Origin: Achromobacter sp. HZ34
Lineage (GTDB): Bacteria; Pseudomonadota; Gammaproteobacteria; Burkholderiales; Burkholderiaceae_B
DNA: 64,000 bases
Direction of reading: 5' to 3'
NCBI RefSeq assembly: GCF_002209485.1
Contig: NZ_NJIX01000005.1
Location: 62,001-126,000 of the forward strand
Shown here: positions 26,144 through 35,517 of the stretch, in pieces
Position numbering within the stretch: position 1 is the first letter of the stretch
Layout: each line of letters opens with the position of its first letter
Notes under the pieces: model-generated
The model's input: only the letters and a program-made list of their open reading frames with translations
Database searches by the model: none
Told to the model about the DNA's origin: nothing
Position numbers and translations under genes: made by a program

Positions 26144-26707
26144 ATGTCCGCTGCCACGTGGACCATCGTCGCGGCCGTCGTCGTCGTGATTCTGCTGCTT
26201 TATGTTGTCGTCACCTATAACGCGCTGGTCCGCCTGCGCAATATGACCCGCGAGGCCTGGAGCGGCATTTCGGTACAGCTGCGCCGCCGCAACGACCTGA
26301 TTCCCAATCTGGTGGAAACGGTGAAGGCCTATGCCACGCATGAAAAAAGCGTGTTCGAGGACATCGCCACGCATCGGGCCACCAGCATCGCCGCCACCAG
26401 CGTGCCCGCGCAGTCCCGCGCCGAACAGGTACTGGGCCCGGCCCTGGGCCGCCTGATGGCCGTGGCCGAGGCCTATCCCGACTTGAAGGCGGACGCCAAC
26501 TTCCGCAATCTGCAGGACAACCTGAGCGGCATCGAAGACCAGTTGCAGATGGCGCGCCGCTATTACAACGGCGCCGCGCGCGAGCAGAACATCCGCGTCG
26601 AGTCCTTCCCCGCCAACGTGGTGGCCAAGAGCTTCGGCTTCCATCAAGAGCCCTATTTCGAACTGGACAATCCGGCCGACGCCGCGGTACCCCATGTCTC
26701 ATTCTGA
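26144..26707 (+). CDS. lemA: LemA family protein
   Basis: 187 residues. A single N-terminal membrane helix (TWTIVAAVVVVILLLYVVVTYN) is followed by the long LemA coiled helical domain with the family signature ALVRLRNMTREAWSGISVQL, RRRNDLIPNLVETVKAYATHE and GIEDQLQMARRYYN. GAGGG precedes the ATG. It overlaps by 14 bases the DUF2207 gene, its regular genomic partner; the pair probably acts together at the inner membrane. Molecular role of LemA is unsettled. Confidence 0.95.
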   Translation: MSAATWTIVAAVVVVILLLYVVVTYNALVRLRNMTREAWSGISVQLRRRNDLIPNLVETVKAYATHEKSVFEDIATHRATSIAATSVPAQSRAEQVLGPALGRLMAVAEAYPDLKADANFRNLQDNLSGIEDQLQMARRYYNGAAREQNIRVESFPANVVAKSFGFHQEPYFELDNPADAAVPHVSF

Positions 26708-28946
26708 CGACCGTCGAAGCGGCGGCCTGCCCGGCAAGCTGTCACGCCATCTTCCCCGCTTTGCCCGCCGCGCCCGCCCGCTGACCACGCCCACCGGCGT
26801 GGAAACGCCGCGCCGGCGCCGCCTGCTGCCGTGGCAGGAACGGCGCGAAGCCGGCAACGAGGATGCGCCGCGCCGCGCGCCGCTGTCCGCGCCCATACGC
26901 ACGGTGCTGGGAATCATCGCCAGTGTGGTCGCCACCGTGATGGCCGCGCTGCTGCTGGCCACGCCGGCATCCGCGCAATATGCCAGCGGTTCCAGCGACT
27001 CGTCGCTTTCCAGCACGCGGGGCGACCTGGCTACCTACGCCTACAAGGGACGCGAATTCATCGCGGTGTTCGAATCCAATATCGACGTGCAGCGCGACGG
27101 CGACCTGGTGGTGACCGAACGCATCCTGGTCAATGCCCAGGGCCGCCAGATCCAGCACGGCATCCTGCGTGATTTCCCCACCCTGTACCGCGGCAGGAAT
27201 GGCCTGCGCGTACAGGTCGGCTTCGAGGTGCTGGAAGTGCGGCGCGACGACAAGCTGGAGCCCTACGCACTGGAGAAGCTGTCCAACGGCGTACGCATCC
27301 GCATCGGCAGCGGCGGCCAATACCTGGCGCCGGGCGCCCACGTCTTCCAGATCCGTTATCGCACCACGCGCCAGCTGGGCTTCTATCACGATTACGACGA
27401 ACTGTTCTGGAACGTCACCGGCAATGGCTGGACGCTGCCCATCGCCCGCGCGGTGGCCCGCATCCATCTGCCGCAGGACACGGACATCGGCCAGACCCTG
27501 TTCTATACCGGCCCGCAGGGGTCGCGCGACCAGAACGCGCGGGTGGCCCAGCGCGGCGCCGACTTCGTCACCTTCGAAAGCACCGCGCCCCTGGCCGAGC
27601 AGGAGGGCCTGACGGTGGCGGTGCGCTGGCCCAAGGGCATCGTGCAGCCGCCCTCGCCCTGGCTCAATGCGTATTACCAGTTCCGCGACAACCAGGCGCT
27701 GCTGGTGGCCGTCGCGGGCTTCTTGCTGATCGTGGCGTACTACGTCGGGGCCTGGCGCCGCACACGCCGCAAGAGCCGGCCCAATATCGTGCCGCGGTAC
27801 GAGCCCGTCGACGGCATATCGGCGCCCGGGGTGCGCTACCTGGCGCGCATGGGCAATGACAGCAAGATCTTCGTGATCGGCATCATCGAGTTGATTTCCC
27901 TGCGCACGCTGCGCATCGAACGCGATGACAGCAAGCGCGGTTCGAACAATGAGACGCGCTTCTTCCTGCTGGAGCCCGACGCCGAAGGCAAGCGCGGCCT
28001 GGAGCGCAGCGTCCTGCTGCCCACGATGCTGCGCAAGATGTTCGGCGAGACCAGGAGTTTCTATCGCAGCCAGGCCGGTTCCAGCCGTCTGCGCGATGCC
28101 AAGGCCGACCTCGACAGTTCGCTGCACAACCTGTATTCCCAGTACATCGCCGACAACGGCAAGCTGGCGCGCCGGGGCGTGTGGTGGTGGCTGCTGTACG
28201 CCGTGGTGAGCATTGCCATGCTGGGCCTGCAGGGGGGCGGGGTCGGCGGCACCATCATGGCGCTGCCGTTCCTGGTGGTGGGAGTGGGCACCCTGACCGC
28301 GGTGTATGCGATGTTGCGTGACAAGGGGTTCAGTTGGGGCGTGCTGTTTCTCTGCTTGATGTTCGGCTTGCCCTTCCTGGCGGGAGGCGCCGGCGTGCTG
28401 CTGGCCGAGAACGTGAACACGCCCTGGCGTGCCCTGTCCGTGGCGCTGCCGGTCTTGCTGCTGCCCGTGGTGATCCGCGGCTTCCGCTTCCTGCGCAACT
28501 ACACGGAGGACGGCCACGAGATCATGGACAGCCTCAACGGCTTCAAGCAATACCTGACCCTGGCCGAGCAGCCGCGCCTGGAGGCCCTGGCCACGGTCGA
28601 AGAAAAGCTGCGCGTCTACGAACGGTATCTGCCCTATGCGATGGCGCTGGATGTGGGCGACAAGTGGGCGAAGGCCTTCGCCGGGCTGTCCGCCACGGTG
28701 GCTGGCCTGGCGGCGGTGCAGGCCATGCAAAGCATGTATGGCGGCTACGACTTCTACGACAGCCATCCGGACCGCGCCTTGAGCAGCATTACTTCCGACG
28801 TGGCGCCGCGGCCGGTGGTTTCTTCCTCCGGGGGGTCGCCTGGCTCCAGCGGCAGCTGGTCGGGCAGCGATTCGTCGTCGAGCTCGTCGTCCGACAGCGG
28901 CTCGTCCGGGGACGGCGGCGGGGGCGGCGGCGGCTCTGGATGGTGA
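26694..28946 (+). CDS. DUF2207 predicted membrane protein
   Basis: 750 residues. After a basic leader, a first membrane segment (VLGIIASVVATVMAALLLATPASA, about 66-92) is followed by the periplasmic DUF2207 domain (FIAVFESNIDVQRDGDLVVTERILV; HGILRDFPTLYRG). A second helix (ALLVAVAGFLLIVAYYVGAW, about 335) leads to a cytoplasmic part and a cluster of helices at 490-600. The C-terminus is Ser-rich and ends in a poly-Gly run with GSGW, a tail also seen in YgcG-type proteins. Start overlaps lemA, implying translational coupling. Function unknown. Confidence 0.9.
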   Translation: MSHSDDRRSGGLPGKLSRHLPRFARRARPLTTPTGVETPRRRRLLPWQERREAGNEDAPRRAPLSAPIRTVLGIIASVVATVMAALLLATPASAQYASGSSDSSLSSTRGDLATYAYKGREFIAVFESNIDVQRDGDLVVTERILVNAQGRQIQHGILRDFPTLYRGRNGLRVQVGFEVLEVRRDDKLEPYALEKLSNGVRIRIGSGGQYLAPGAHVFQIRYRTTRQLGFYHDYDELFWNVTGNGWTLPIARAVARIHLPQDTDIGQTLFYTGPQGSRDQNARVAQRGADFVTFESTAPLAEQEGLTVAVRWPKGIVQPPSPWLNAYYQFRDNQALLVAVAGFLLIVAYYVGAWRRTRRKSRPNIVPRYEPVDGISAPGVRYLARMGNDSKIFVIGIIELISLRTLRIERDDSKRGSNNETRFFLLEPDAEGKRGLERSVLLPTMLRKMFGETRSFYRSQAGSSRLRDAKADLDSSLHNLYSQYIADNGKLARRGVWWWLLYAVVSIAMLGLQGGGVGGTIMALPFLVVGVGTLTAVYAMLRDKGFSWGVLFLCLMFGLPFLAGGAGVLLAENVNTPWRALSVALPVLLLPVVIRGFRFLRNYTEDGHEIMDSLNGFKQYLTLAEQPRLEALATVEEKLRVYERYLPYAMALDVGDKWAKAFAGLSATVAGLAAVQAMQSMYGGYDFYDSHPDRALSSITSDVAPRPVVSSSGGSPGSSGSWSGSDSSSSSSSDSGSSGDGGGGGGGSGW

Positions 28947-29128
28947 TGGCCGGCGACGATCCTTGCGCTTCCCTCTTCCGGCATCGCCCATCTGTTATGC
29001 ACAAGAAGCCCTGAACTGTATCTGTCCCGATATGCAGTCCAGGCGCAACATGGCCCGATTTTGTTCCCGAACAGTACGGGGCGGCGGCTTACAGGACGTC
29101 CGCGCCCGGATTCGGATTGGAGTCTTCC

Positions 29129-30055
29129 ATGCTGCGCCGCTACGTCACCGTCGATGTGTTCACCGACCGGCTCTTTGCCGGCAATCCGGTGGCTGTCGTG
29201 CTCGATGCGCAGGGTCTGTCCACCCGCCAGATGCAGGCCCTCGCCAATGAGTTCGGTTATTCCGAGTCCACCTTCGTCCTGCCGCCGAACGATCCCGGCC
29301 ATACCGCGCAGGTACGCATCTTCACGCCCGACCGCGAAATCCCCTTTGCCGGCCATCCCAATCTGGGCACGGCCTACGCGCTGGCCGATGACATGACGGC
29401 GCGCGGCATTCCCGTGCCCGACATCTTCACGTTCGAGGAACTGGCCGGCAAGGTGACCATCGAGCTATGGCGCCAGGACGGCCACGTGGTGGGCGCCGAA
29501 TTGCGCGCGCCCGAAGCGCTGTCGTGCCGCGCGCAGATCCGCGCCGCGCAGGCGGCGGCCTGCCTGTCCTTGAAGGAGGCGGACATCCGCATCGACGCGC
29601 ATGCGCCGCGGGTGGTGTCGGTGGGCCTGCCCTTCCTGGTGGTGCAGTTGGCCACGCGCGACGCGTTGGCGCGCGCCCGGCCCGATCGCGGCGCCTATGC
29701 GCGCATGCTCCCCCTGGATGGAGCCCATTCCATTTATGCCTACGCCCTGGACGGCGCGCGCGACGCGCCCGACGTACACGCGCGCATGTTCACCGGCCGC
29801 ATGACGGAAGATCCTGCGACAGGCAGTGCCACCGGCGCCATGACCTGCCTGCTGGCACGCCTGCGCGGCCTGGAAGACCTGGACCTGCTGGTGGCACAAG
29901 GCGACGACTGCCGGCGGCCCAGCCGCCTGCATGCACGGGCGCTTGCCCAAGACGGTGCCTGGTATGCCCACGTGGGCGGCCACTGCGTCTCGGCCCTCAG
30001 CGGCACCCTGGCGCTGGATGGAGAAGTGGACCAGACGCCGCTGGCAATGGCGTAA
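29129..30055 (+). CDS. PhzF family isomerase-like protein
   Basis: 308 residues from the ATG at 29129 (GGAG 6 bases upstream; an in-frame TTG at 29117 overlaps that site). The fold's two repeated halves are evident: YVTVDVFTDRLFAGNPVAVV at the start, the catalytic glutamate Glu46 in EFGYSEST, and FAGHPNLGTAYAL; the second half has RMTEDPATGSATGAM. PhzF itself isomerises trans-2,3-dihydro-3-hydroxyanthranilate in phenazine synthesis, but no phenazine genes are present, so the substrate here is unknown. Stand-alone gene. Confidence 0.93.
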   Translation: MLRRYVTVDVFTDRLFAGNPVAVVLDAQGLSTRQMQALANEFGYSESTFVLPPNDPGHTAQVRIFTPDREIPFAGHPNLGTAYALADDMTARGIPVPDIFTFEELAGKVTIELWRQDGHVVGAELRAPEALSCRAQIRAAQAAACLSLKEADIRIDAHAPRVVSVGLPFLVVQLATRDALARARPDRGAYARMLPLDGAHSIYAYALDGARDAPDVHARMFTGRMTEDPATGSATGAMTCLLARLRGLEDLDLLVAQGDDCRRPSRLHARALAQDGAWYAHVGGHCVSALSGTLALDGEVDQTPLAMA

Positions 30056-30101
30056 GGGCAGGCGGGCCGCCCGCGCGGTCCGGGCAGCAGCGTCGCGTGT
30101 T

Positions 30102-30131
30102 TATAATTGAGGATCATTCGTATTCTCAATT
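30102..30131 (+). promoter_or_regulatory. Fur-box promoter of the fecI-like operon
   Basis: A perfect -10 hexamer TATAAT (30102-30107) is immediately followed by an inverted repeat with 7-bp arms AATTGAG (30105-30111) and CTCAATT (30125-30131) around GATCATTCGTATT. This resembles iron-regulator Fur boxes of FecI-type sigma genes and covers the expected transcription start, so iron-bound Fur would block initiation. No good -35 is seen. Confidence 0.75.
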
Positions 30132-30148
30132 TCAATTTTCCGCAGCCT

Positions 30149-30703
30149 GTGTTGGAACCCGCCGAACCCATTTCCACTTCCGAGGCCCTTGCCGGCGCCG
30201 GTCCCGCGGCCGTGGCCACGCTTTACCGGGAGCACCACGGCTGGCTTCTCAACCTGCTGCGGCGCAAGCTGCACGGCCATCATGCAGACGCGCTGGACCT
30301 GGTGCAGGACACCTTCGAGCGCCTGTTGCGCCAGCCCCGTTGGGTGCGCCCGGAACGTCCGCGCGGCTACCTGACCGCCATTGCCACGCGCCTGCTGATC
30401 GACCGCCACCGCCGCCGTGAACTGGAACAGGCCTATCTGCAAAGCCTGGCCCTGCAGCCGGAGAGCAGCGCGCCCGCGCCGGAGACCATGCTGTTGGTCA
30501 TCGAGCAGCTGGGCCATGTCTGCCGCATCCTCGACCGCATGCCCGCACGGATGAACCGCGTCTTCCTGCTCGCGCGTATCGACGGGCTGCCTTATACGGA
30601 CATCGCCCGTGAATTGAAGATCAGCGTGAACGTGGTGCAGAAGGATTTGATCCAGGCCTGGCAGCGTCTGTATCTGGCTTTCGATGGCGCGGCTCATGTT
30701 TGA
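30149..30703 (+). CDS. FecI-like ECF sigma factor
   Basis: About 184 residues. Sigma-2 (AAVATLYREHHGWLLNLLRRKL; DALDLVQDTFERLL; GYLTAIATRLLIDRHRRREL) and sigma-4 (RILDRMPARMNRVFLLARIDGLPYTDIARELKIS) are complete and of the iron-starvation FecI type. An in-frame TTG at 30107 lies inside the promoter and Fur box, so translation must start further on; GTG 30149 or TTG 30152 are the next candidates, neither with a good ribosome site. It overlaps the fecR-like gene by 20 bases. Activated through FecR when the receptor at 31890 binds its siderophore. Confidence 0.9.
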   Translation: MLEPAEPISTSEALAGAGPAAVATLYREHHGWLLNLLRRKLHGHHADALDLVQDTFERLLRQPRWVRPERPRGYLTAIATRLLIDRHRRRELEQAYLQSLALQPESSAPAPETMLLVIEQLGHVCRILDRMPARMNRVFLLARIDGLPYTDIARELKISVNVVQKDLIQAWQRLYLAFDGAAHV

Positions 30704-31790
30704 GCGGTCCGTGGTGAACGCTGGATCGGCGGGTAGCAAACGCGCCAGCAATCCAGACAATCCCGGCCAGACCCGACGCGTCATCGCCGAGGCAGCCGAA
30801 TGGCTGGTGCGCCTGCAAGCCGATGCCGATGCCGGTGCCGGTGCCGGTGCGGCTGCCGACGCCGAGCTACTGGCCGCATGGCAACGCTGGCACGACGCCG
30901 ACCCGCAGCATGCCGCCGTCTGGCGCCGCTATGCCGACCTGCAGAGGCTGGTCCCCGCCGTCGGCCGTAACGGCGCGGGCAGCACCCTGCCACCCGCCGC
31001 ACAGGCCTTGAAAGCCGTCGCCAGCCGGCGCGGGCGGCGCCAGGCGCTCAAGCTGCTATGCGGCGGCGGCGTCGCCGTGGCCATCGGCGGCGTGACATGG
31101 CGCTACGCCGCCACCGAAGGCTGGCTGGCCCAGACTCGCACCGCCGTGGGCGAACAGCGTGCCATGACGCTGGCCGATGGCACGCGCCTGCTGCTGAACA
31201 CGCGCACCGCCATCGACGTCCACGACCGGCGCGGTGGCGACACCAGCGGCGGCGGCAACGGCGCCCGCACCGACGTCACCTTGCATGCCGGCGAAATCCT
31301 GGTCGACAACCGCCAGGGCGGCGATGGCGCGGGTCTGCGCCTGCACACCCGGCACGGCTATGTCGAACCCTACAGCGCCAGGCTGCTGCTGCGCCAATTG
31401 CCCGAATGCAATCCGCCGGAGACGCTGGTGGCCGTGCAGGAAGGCACGGCGCGCCTGCTGGCCGGCGGCCGCCTGGACGCCGCCCTGCACGCGGGCGAAG
31501 CGCGGCGTTTCGACGCCGCTGGCTTCCAGCCCACGCAAGCTTGGCGCGAACGCGACCTGGCGTGGACGCAAGGCGTGCTGATCGCCGACGACATGCGGCT
31601 GGACGATCTGCTGCGGCAACTGGCGCGCTACCGCCATGGCTTCCTCGACTGCGACGACGACGCGGCAGCACGCCGGGTAACGGGAACCTTCCGCATCCAC
31701 GACACCGATCGCGTGCTGGAAGCGCTGGCGCATCACCTGGGGCTGCGGCTGCGATATCGCACCCGCTACTGGGTCATGTTGGAAACCTGA
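30684..31790 (+). CDS. FecR-like anti-sigma/transmembrane signal protein
   Basis: 368 residues. The N-terminal cytoplasmic anti-sigma part (AAEWLVRLQADAD...AWQRWHDADPQHAAVWRRYADL) is followed by a membrane helix (ALKLLCGGGVAVAIGGVTW, about 112-132) and a periplasmic FecR domain (AVGEQRAMTLADGTRLLLNTRTAIDV; DVTLHAGEILVD) ending in a short STN-like module (DMRLDDLLRQLARYRHGFLDC). It relays receptor occupancy to the FecI sigma. A hexanucleotide repeat encodes the Ala/Asp/Gly run at residues 46-57. Overlaps fecI by 20 bases. Confidence 0.93.
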   Translation: MARLMFERSVVNAGSAGSKRASNPDNPGQTRRVIAEAAEWLVRLQADADAGAGAGAAADAELLAAWQRWHDADPQHAAVWRRYADLQRLVPAVGRNGAGSTLPPAAQALKAVASRRGRRQALKLLCGGGVAVAIGGVTWRYAATEGWLAQTRTAVGEQRAMTLADGTRLLLNTRTAIDVHDRRGGDTSGGGNGARTDVTLHAGEILVDNRQGGDGAGLRLHTRHGYVEPYSARLLLRQLPECNPPETLVAVQEGTARLLAGGRLDAALHAGEARRFDAAGFQPTQAWRERDLAWTQGVLIADDMRLDDLLRQLARYRHGFLDCDDDAAARRVTGTFRIHDTDRVLEALAHHLGLRLRYRTRYWVMLET

Positions 31791-31889
31791 AATGAAACCA
31801 ATTGCAACTTCCAGGCAGATTGCCCCGCGCCCTTCGTCATGACCGGGTGTAGGCCTGCACCACAGGCCCAATTCCCAACGAAGACCGCC

Positions 31890-34418
31890 ATGCTTTCCTC
31901 TCCCGTTCCCCGCCGGCCGCACACCCTCCGCCGCAGGCCCCACGCCGTTCGCCGGCGTCCTCTCGCCCTGGCCATGACCCTGGCCTTCAGCGGCTTCATC
32001 GGCGCGCCCGCCGCCCTGTTCGCCACCAACGCCGTGGCCCAGACCACGCCGCCCGCGGCCCAGGGCCCGGCCGCCATGCCGGCCGGCCAGACCGTGCGCA
32101 TCCACCTGCCCGCCCTGCCCCTGCGCGAAGCCCTGCTGCGCTTCGGCCAGCAAGCCGGCATCACCATCATCGGCACGCCCGACCTGGCCGACGACCGCCA
32201 CGCCCCCGCGCTGGACGGCCAGTATCCAGTCGAAGACGGCCTGAGCCGCCTGCTCGCCGGCAGCGGCCTGCGCGCGCGCCCCAATGCCAATGGCGAAGGC
32301 TATCGGCTCGAACCTGTGCCGCACTCGCCCGGTGTCGCCACCCTGCCCTCGGTCGCCGTCTCGGGCGCCGGCGTGCGGGACATCGGTACCTTGTCCCTGG
32401 ACAACCAGACCGCCACCAAGACCAGCACGTCCATCCTGGAAACGCCGCAATCGATATCGGTGGTCAACCGCGAAATGATGGACATGCTGGGCGCCACCAA
32501 CACCGCCGACGCCCTGCGCTACAGCGCGGGCGTGAACATCGGTGGCTACGGCACCGACAGCCGTGTCGACGAAATCTCCGTGCGCGGCTTCCGCACCGGC
32601 AGCTTCGCCAACAACAACTACCTGGATGGCCTGCGTCCGCCGGGCAGCAGCAGCGGCGCCACCGCCTCGGCCACCCAGTTCGACGGCTACGGCCTGGAGC
32701 GCGTCGAAGTACTGCGCGGCCCCTCGTCCGTGCTGTACGGCCAGATCGCGCCGGGCGGCCTGATCAATTCGGTCAGCAAGCATCCCACCGACTATGCGCG
32801 CGGTGAAGTCGGCGTGTCGACCGACAACAACGGCCTGGCGCGCTTCAACGGCGACATCAGCGGGCCGCTGGATGAAGAGGGCAAATGGCTCTACCGCGTC
32901 GTCGGCACGGCATATCACAGCAACACGCAAGTCGACCACGTCGACCTGAACCGCGTCATGATCGCCCCCAGCCTGACGTGGCGGCCATCGTGGCAGACCA
33001 CCGTGACGCTGCTGGCCAGCTACCAGCAGGATCGCGGCGGCAGCACCTATCAATTCCTGCCAGCGCACGGTACTTACTACGGCACGCAGTATGGCCATTT
33101 CGGTTCCAACCGCTTCCTGGGCGAACCCGGCTTCAATCGCTATGACCGCACCCAATCGTCCATAGGCTACGAATTCAGCCATGCGTTCAATGACAGCGTG
33201 AAGTTCAACCAGAAGCTGCGTTACATGCGCGTGGACACCGACAACCGCGGCGTGACCCGCTCGGGCGACCTGCTGGCGGACGGCCGCACGCTGCCGCGCA
33301 CGGCGTCGGCCAACGAGATCCGCTCCGAAGGCTTCACGGTCGACAACAACGTGCAGTACGACTTCGACCTGGGTCCGGTACGCAATACGCTGCTGACGGG
33401 CGTGGATTACCGCACGCAGACCATACGGGTGGCGTCGGCCAGCGGCAAGGCCGGTTCACTGGACGTGTTCAACCCCGTCTACGGCGGCCCGGTGACCCTG
33501 GGCGCCATGACGCCTTCGCGCCGCTCCGACAGCAACCAGACCGGCCTGTACATGCAGGACCAACTGCGCTGGGACCGCTGGACCGCCACCTTCGGCCTGC
33601 GCCATGACTGGTCGGAGGACAATTCGCTGGTGCGCAGCACCGGCGTCAAGACCGGCTACAACGACGATGCCAATACCTGGCGCGCGGGCCTGGTCTATCT
33701 GTTCGACAACGGACTGGCGCCTTACATCAGCTACGCGACGTCCTTCGAACCGAACAACGGCGTCGGCTATGGCGGCACGCCCTTCAAGCCCACCGAAGGC
33801 AAGCAGATCGAGGCCGGCATCAAGTTCCAGCCCACCGGCAGCCGCAGCATGGTGACGCTGTCCGCCTATGAGATCCGCCAGCAGAACATCACGACACCGG
33901 ATCCCGATCCCACCCACTTGTGCGATGGCAGCCTGTGCAGCGTGCAGACCGGTGAAGCGCGGGTGCGCGGGCTCGAGCTGGAAGGCAACCTGGCGCTGAC
34001 GGACCGCTTGACCTTGATCGCATCGGGCACGCTGATGAATAGCGAGGTCACCAAGAGCAACAGCACCGATTTGGGCAACCAGTTGCCGCGCGTGCCCAAG
34101 CGCACGGCCAATCTGTGGCTGGACTACCGCCTGCCGAACTCGATCGCGCCGGGCCTGAGCGTGGGCGCGGGCGTGCGCCACACCAGCGGTCTGTATGGCG
34201 ACACCGCCAATCAATATCACATGGCCGCCGTGAACCTGTGGGATGCGGCGATCCGCTACGACCTGGGCGAAGTGAGCCCGTCGCTGAAGGGACTGCGCTT
34301 CTCCTTGAACGCCACCAACCTGGCGGACAAGGAATACCTGGCGAGTTGCTCGGGCGTGTCCAGCTGCTACTACGGCGCGCGCCGTTCCGTGACGGCGAAT
34401 TTGAACTACGCCTGGTAA
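31890..34418 (+). CDS. TonB-dependent siderophore receptor with STN signalling domain
   Basis: 842 residues from ATG 31890 (an ATG at 31839 would add 17 residues). Signal peptide to about residue 51 (ALFATNAVAQ), then a Secretin/TonB short N-terminal (STN) domain (VRIHLPALPLREALLRFGQQAGITI) that contacts FecR, a plug (TPQSISVVNREMMDML; ERVEVLRGPSSVLYGQIAPGG) and a 22-strand barrel closing with the aromatic end NLNYAW. The layout matches ferric hydroxamate/ferrichrome and FpvA-type receptors. Ligand unknown. 99 bases behind fecR, so the operon is sigma, anti-sigma, receptor, esterase. Confidence 0.95.
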   Translation: MLSSPVPRRPHTLRRRPHAVRRRPLALAMTLAFSGFIGAPAALFATNAVAQTTPPAAQGPAAMPAGQTVRIHLPALPLREALLRFGQQAGITIIGTPDLADDRHAPALDGQYPVEDGLSRLLAGSGLRARPNANGEGYRLEPVPHSPGVATLPSVAVSGAGVRDIGTLSLDNQTATKTSTSILETPQSISVVNREMMDMLGATNTADALRYSAGVNIGGYGTDSRVDEISVRGFRTGSFANNNYLDGLRPPGSSSGATASATQFDGYGLERVEVLRGPSSVLYGQIAPGGLINSVSKHPTDYARGEVGVSTDNNGLARFNGDISGPLDEEGKWLYRVVGTAYHSNTQVDHVDLNRVMIAPSLTWRPSWQTTVTLLASYQQDRGGSTYQFLPAHGTYYGTQYGHFGSNRFLGEPGFNRYDRTQSSIGYEFSHAFNDSVKFNQKLRYMRVDTDNRGVTRSGDLLADGRTLPRTASANEIRSEGFTVDNNVQYDFDLGPVRNTLLTGVDYRTQTIRVASASGKAGSLDVFNPVYGGPVTLGAMTPSRRSDSNQTGLYMQDQLRWDRWTATFGLRHDWSEDNSLVRSTGVKTGYNDDANTWRAGLVYLFDNGLAPYISYATSFEPNNGVGYGGTPFKPTEGKQIEAGIKFQPTGSRSMVTLSAYEIRQQNITTPDPDPTHLCDGSLCSVQTGEARVRGLELEGNLALTDRLTLIASGTLMNSEVTKSNSTDLGNQLPRVPKRTANLWLDYRLPNSIAPGLSVGAGVRHTSGLYGDTANQYHMAAVNLWDAAIRYDLGEVSPSLKGLRFSLNATNLADKEYLASCSGVSSCYYGARRSVTANLNYAW

Positions 34419-34444
34419 GCGGCGATCTGATGAGGAGTGATTGC

Positions 34445-35428
34445 ATGTATCGAATTTCAAGCGCGGCGATGATCGTCGCCCTGGTGTTTTCCACGGGCGC
34501 CATGGCGGCGGCGCCAGCGAACGGCGCCGGCGCACCGGCCCCCAACGGCGCCAGCCGGGGCAACGAGCCCGTCGGTCCGACCGTGGCGGATCGGGAATCG
34601 GCGTATTACCGGTTCGAGAAGCACCGCCTGGATTCCGCCGACGGCAAACGCCATTACCGTATCGAAATCGCCGTGCCGAAACAGCCGGCACCGAAGGGCG
34701 GCTACACCGCGCTCTACATGCTGGACGGCAACGCGGCCATGGCGACCCTGACCGATGCCGACCTCAAGGCCATGGGCGGCGCGCGGCCGCCGGTGCTGGT
34801 GGCCATCGGCTACGACGTCGCCACGCGCAATGACGTGGTGTCGCGCGCCTACGACTACACGCCGCCCGTGCGCGACGAACAGGGCCAACTCGTTGCGCAG
34901 CCGCAGGATCGCGGCCGGGTGGGCGGCGGGGCCGATGTGTTCCTGGACTTCATCGATAAACAGGTGCGTCCGCTGGCGCGGCAGCGGGCGACGATCGCGA
35001 CCCGGCGAGAAATGCTGTGGGGCCACTCCTACGGCGGCTTGTTCACGTTGCATGTACTTTTCACGCAACCGCACAGCTTCGGCACCTATGTGGCCGGGGA
35101 CCCCTCGGCCTGGTGGCACGACGGTGCCCTGGTGAAGGAATGGCGCGCCTTCGACCCGGCGCGCGCGAAGGGCCTGCGTGTTGCCATCCTGGCGGGGACC
35201 AGACCGCGCACGGACGGCCGCGCGAATCCCAACCTGCCCCCGGTGGCGAAGGACGGCAACAGTCCCGACCCGCGGGCCGTGGTGGCGGAAATGTCCGACA
35301 AGCTGCGCGCCGCGTCCGCCGACGCCACTTACGAGACGTTTCCCCAGTTCGGCCACGGCGAGATGATCCGTGCGTCACTGGCGCGGGCACTGCAGATCGC
35401 CTCCGGCGCTGCGTCGATCCAGCCTTGA
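34445..35428 (+). CDS. exported alpha/beta esterase, putative periplasmic siderophore esterase
   Basis: 327 residues from ATG 34445 (AGGAG 7 bases upstream). Signal peptide at 1-23 (MIVALVFSTGAMAAA). The alpha/beta-hydrolase core contains YTALYMLDGNAAMATL, the nucleophile Ser195 in GHSYGG and a C-terminal His in PQFGHGEMIRAS; AGDPSAWWHDG matches the Fes/IroE/BesA-type esterase group. It starts 26 bases after the TonB receptor. Together this suggests periplasmic hydrolysis of an ester-containing ferri-siderophore to release iron, as with PfeE/IroE. The family call is good; the substrate is inferred from context. Confidence 0.85.
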   Translation: MYRISSAAMIVALVFSTGAMAAAPANGAGAPAPNGASRGNEPVGPTVADRESAYYRFEKHRLDSADGKRHYRIEIAVPKQPAPKGGYTALYMLDGNAAMATLTDADLKAMGGARPPVLVAIGYDVATRNDVVSRAYDYTPPVRDEQGQLVAQPQDRGRVGGGADVFLDFIDKQVRPLARQRATIATRREMLWGHSYGGLFTLHVLFTQPHSFGTYVAGDPSAWWHDGALVKEWRAFDPARAKGLRVAILAGTRPRTDGRANPNLPPVAKDGNSPDPRAVVAEMSDKLRAASADATYETFPQFGHGEMIRASLARALQIASGAASIQP

Positions 35429-35517
35429 GGGAACGGAAGGCACGCTAAAGCGCCCCTCCACGGTGTACGCTAGACGTCTCTCTGCCGCCCTCCCGGGCGG
35501 CGCTTCGGAGTGCTGCC

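Noticed and set aside
26742-28991. Open frame of about 749 codons antisense to the DUF2207 gene
   Set aside because: Low-complexity His/Gln/Arg-rich translation with no family resemblance, opposite a clear DUF2207 protein.
29129-30055. Phenazine biosynthesis
   Set aside because: A lone PhzF-like gene is common in bacteria without phenazines; no other phz genes are in the window.
31056-33182. Open frame of about 708 codons antisense to the FecR/receptor genes
   Set aside because: It mirrors two well-supported proteins, has no ribosome site, and its composition (Gly/Arg/His/Gln-rich, no domains) is that of an antisense frame in GC-rich DNA.
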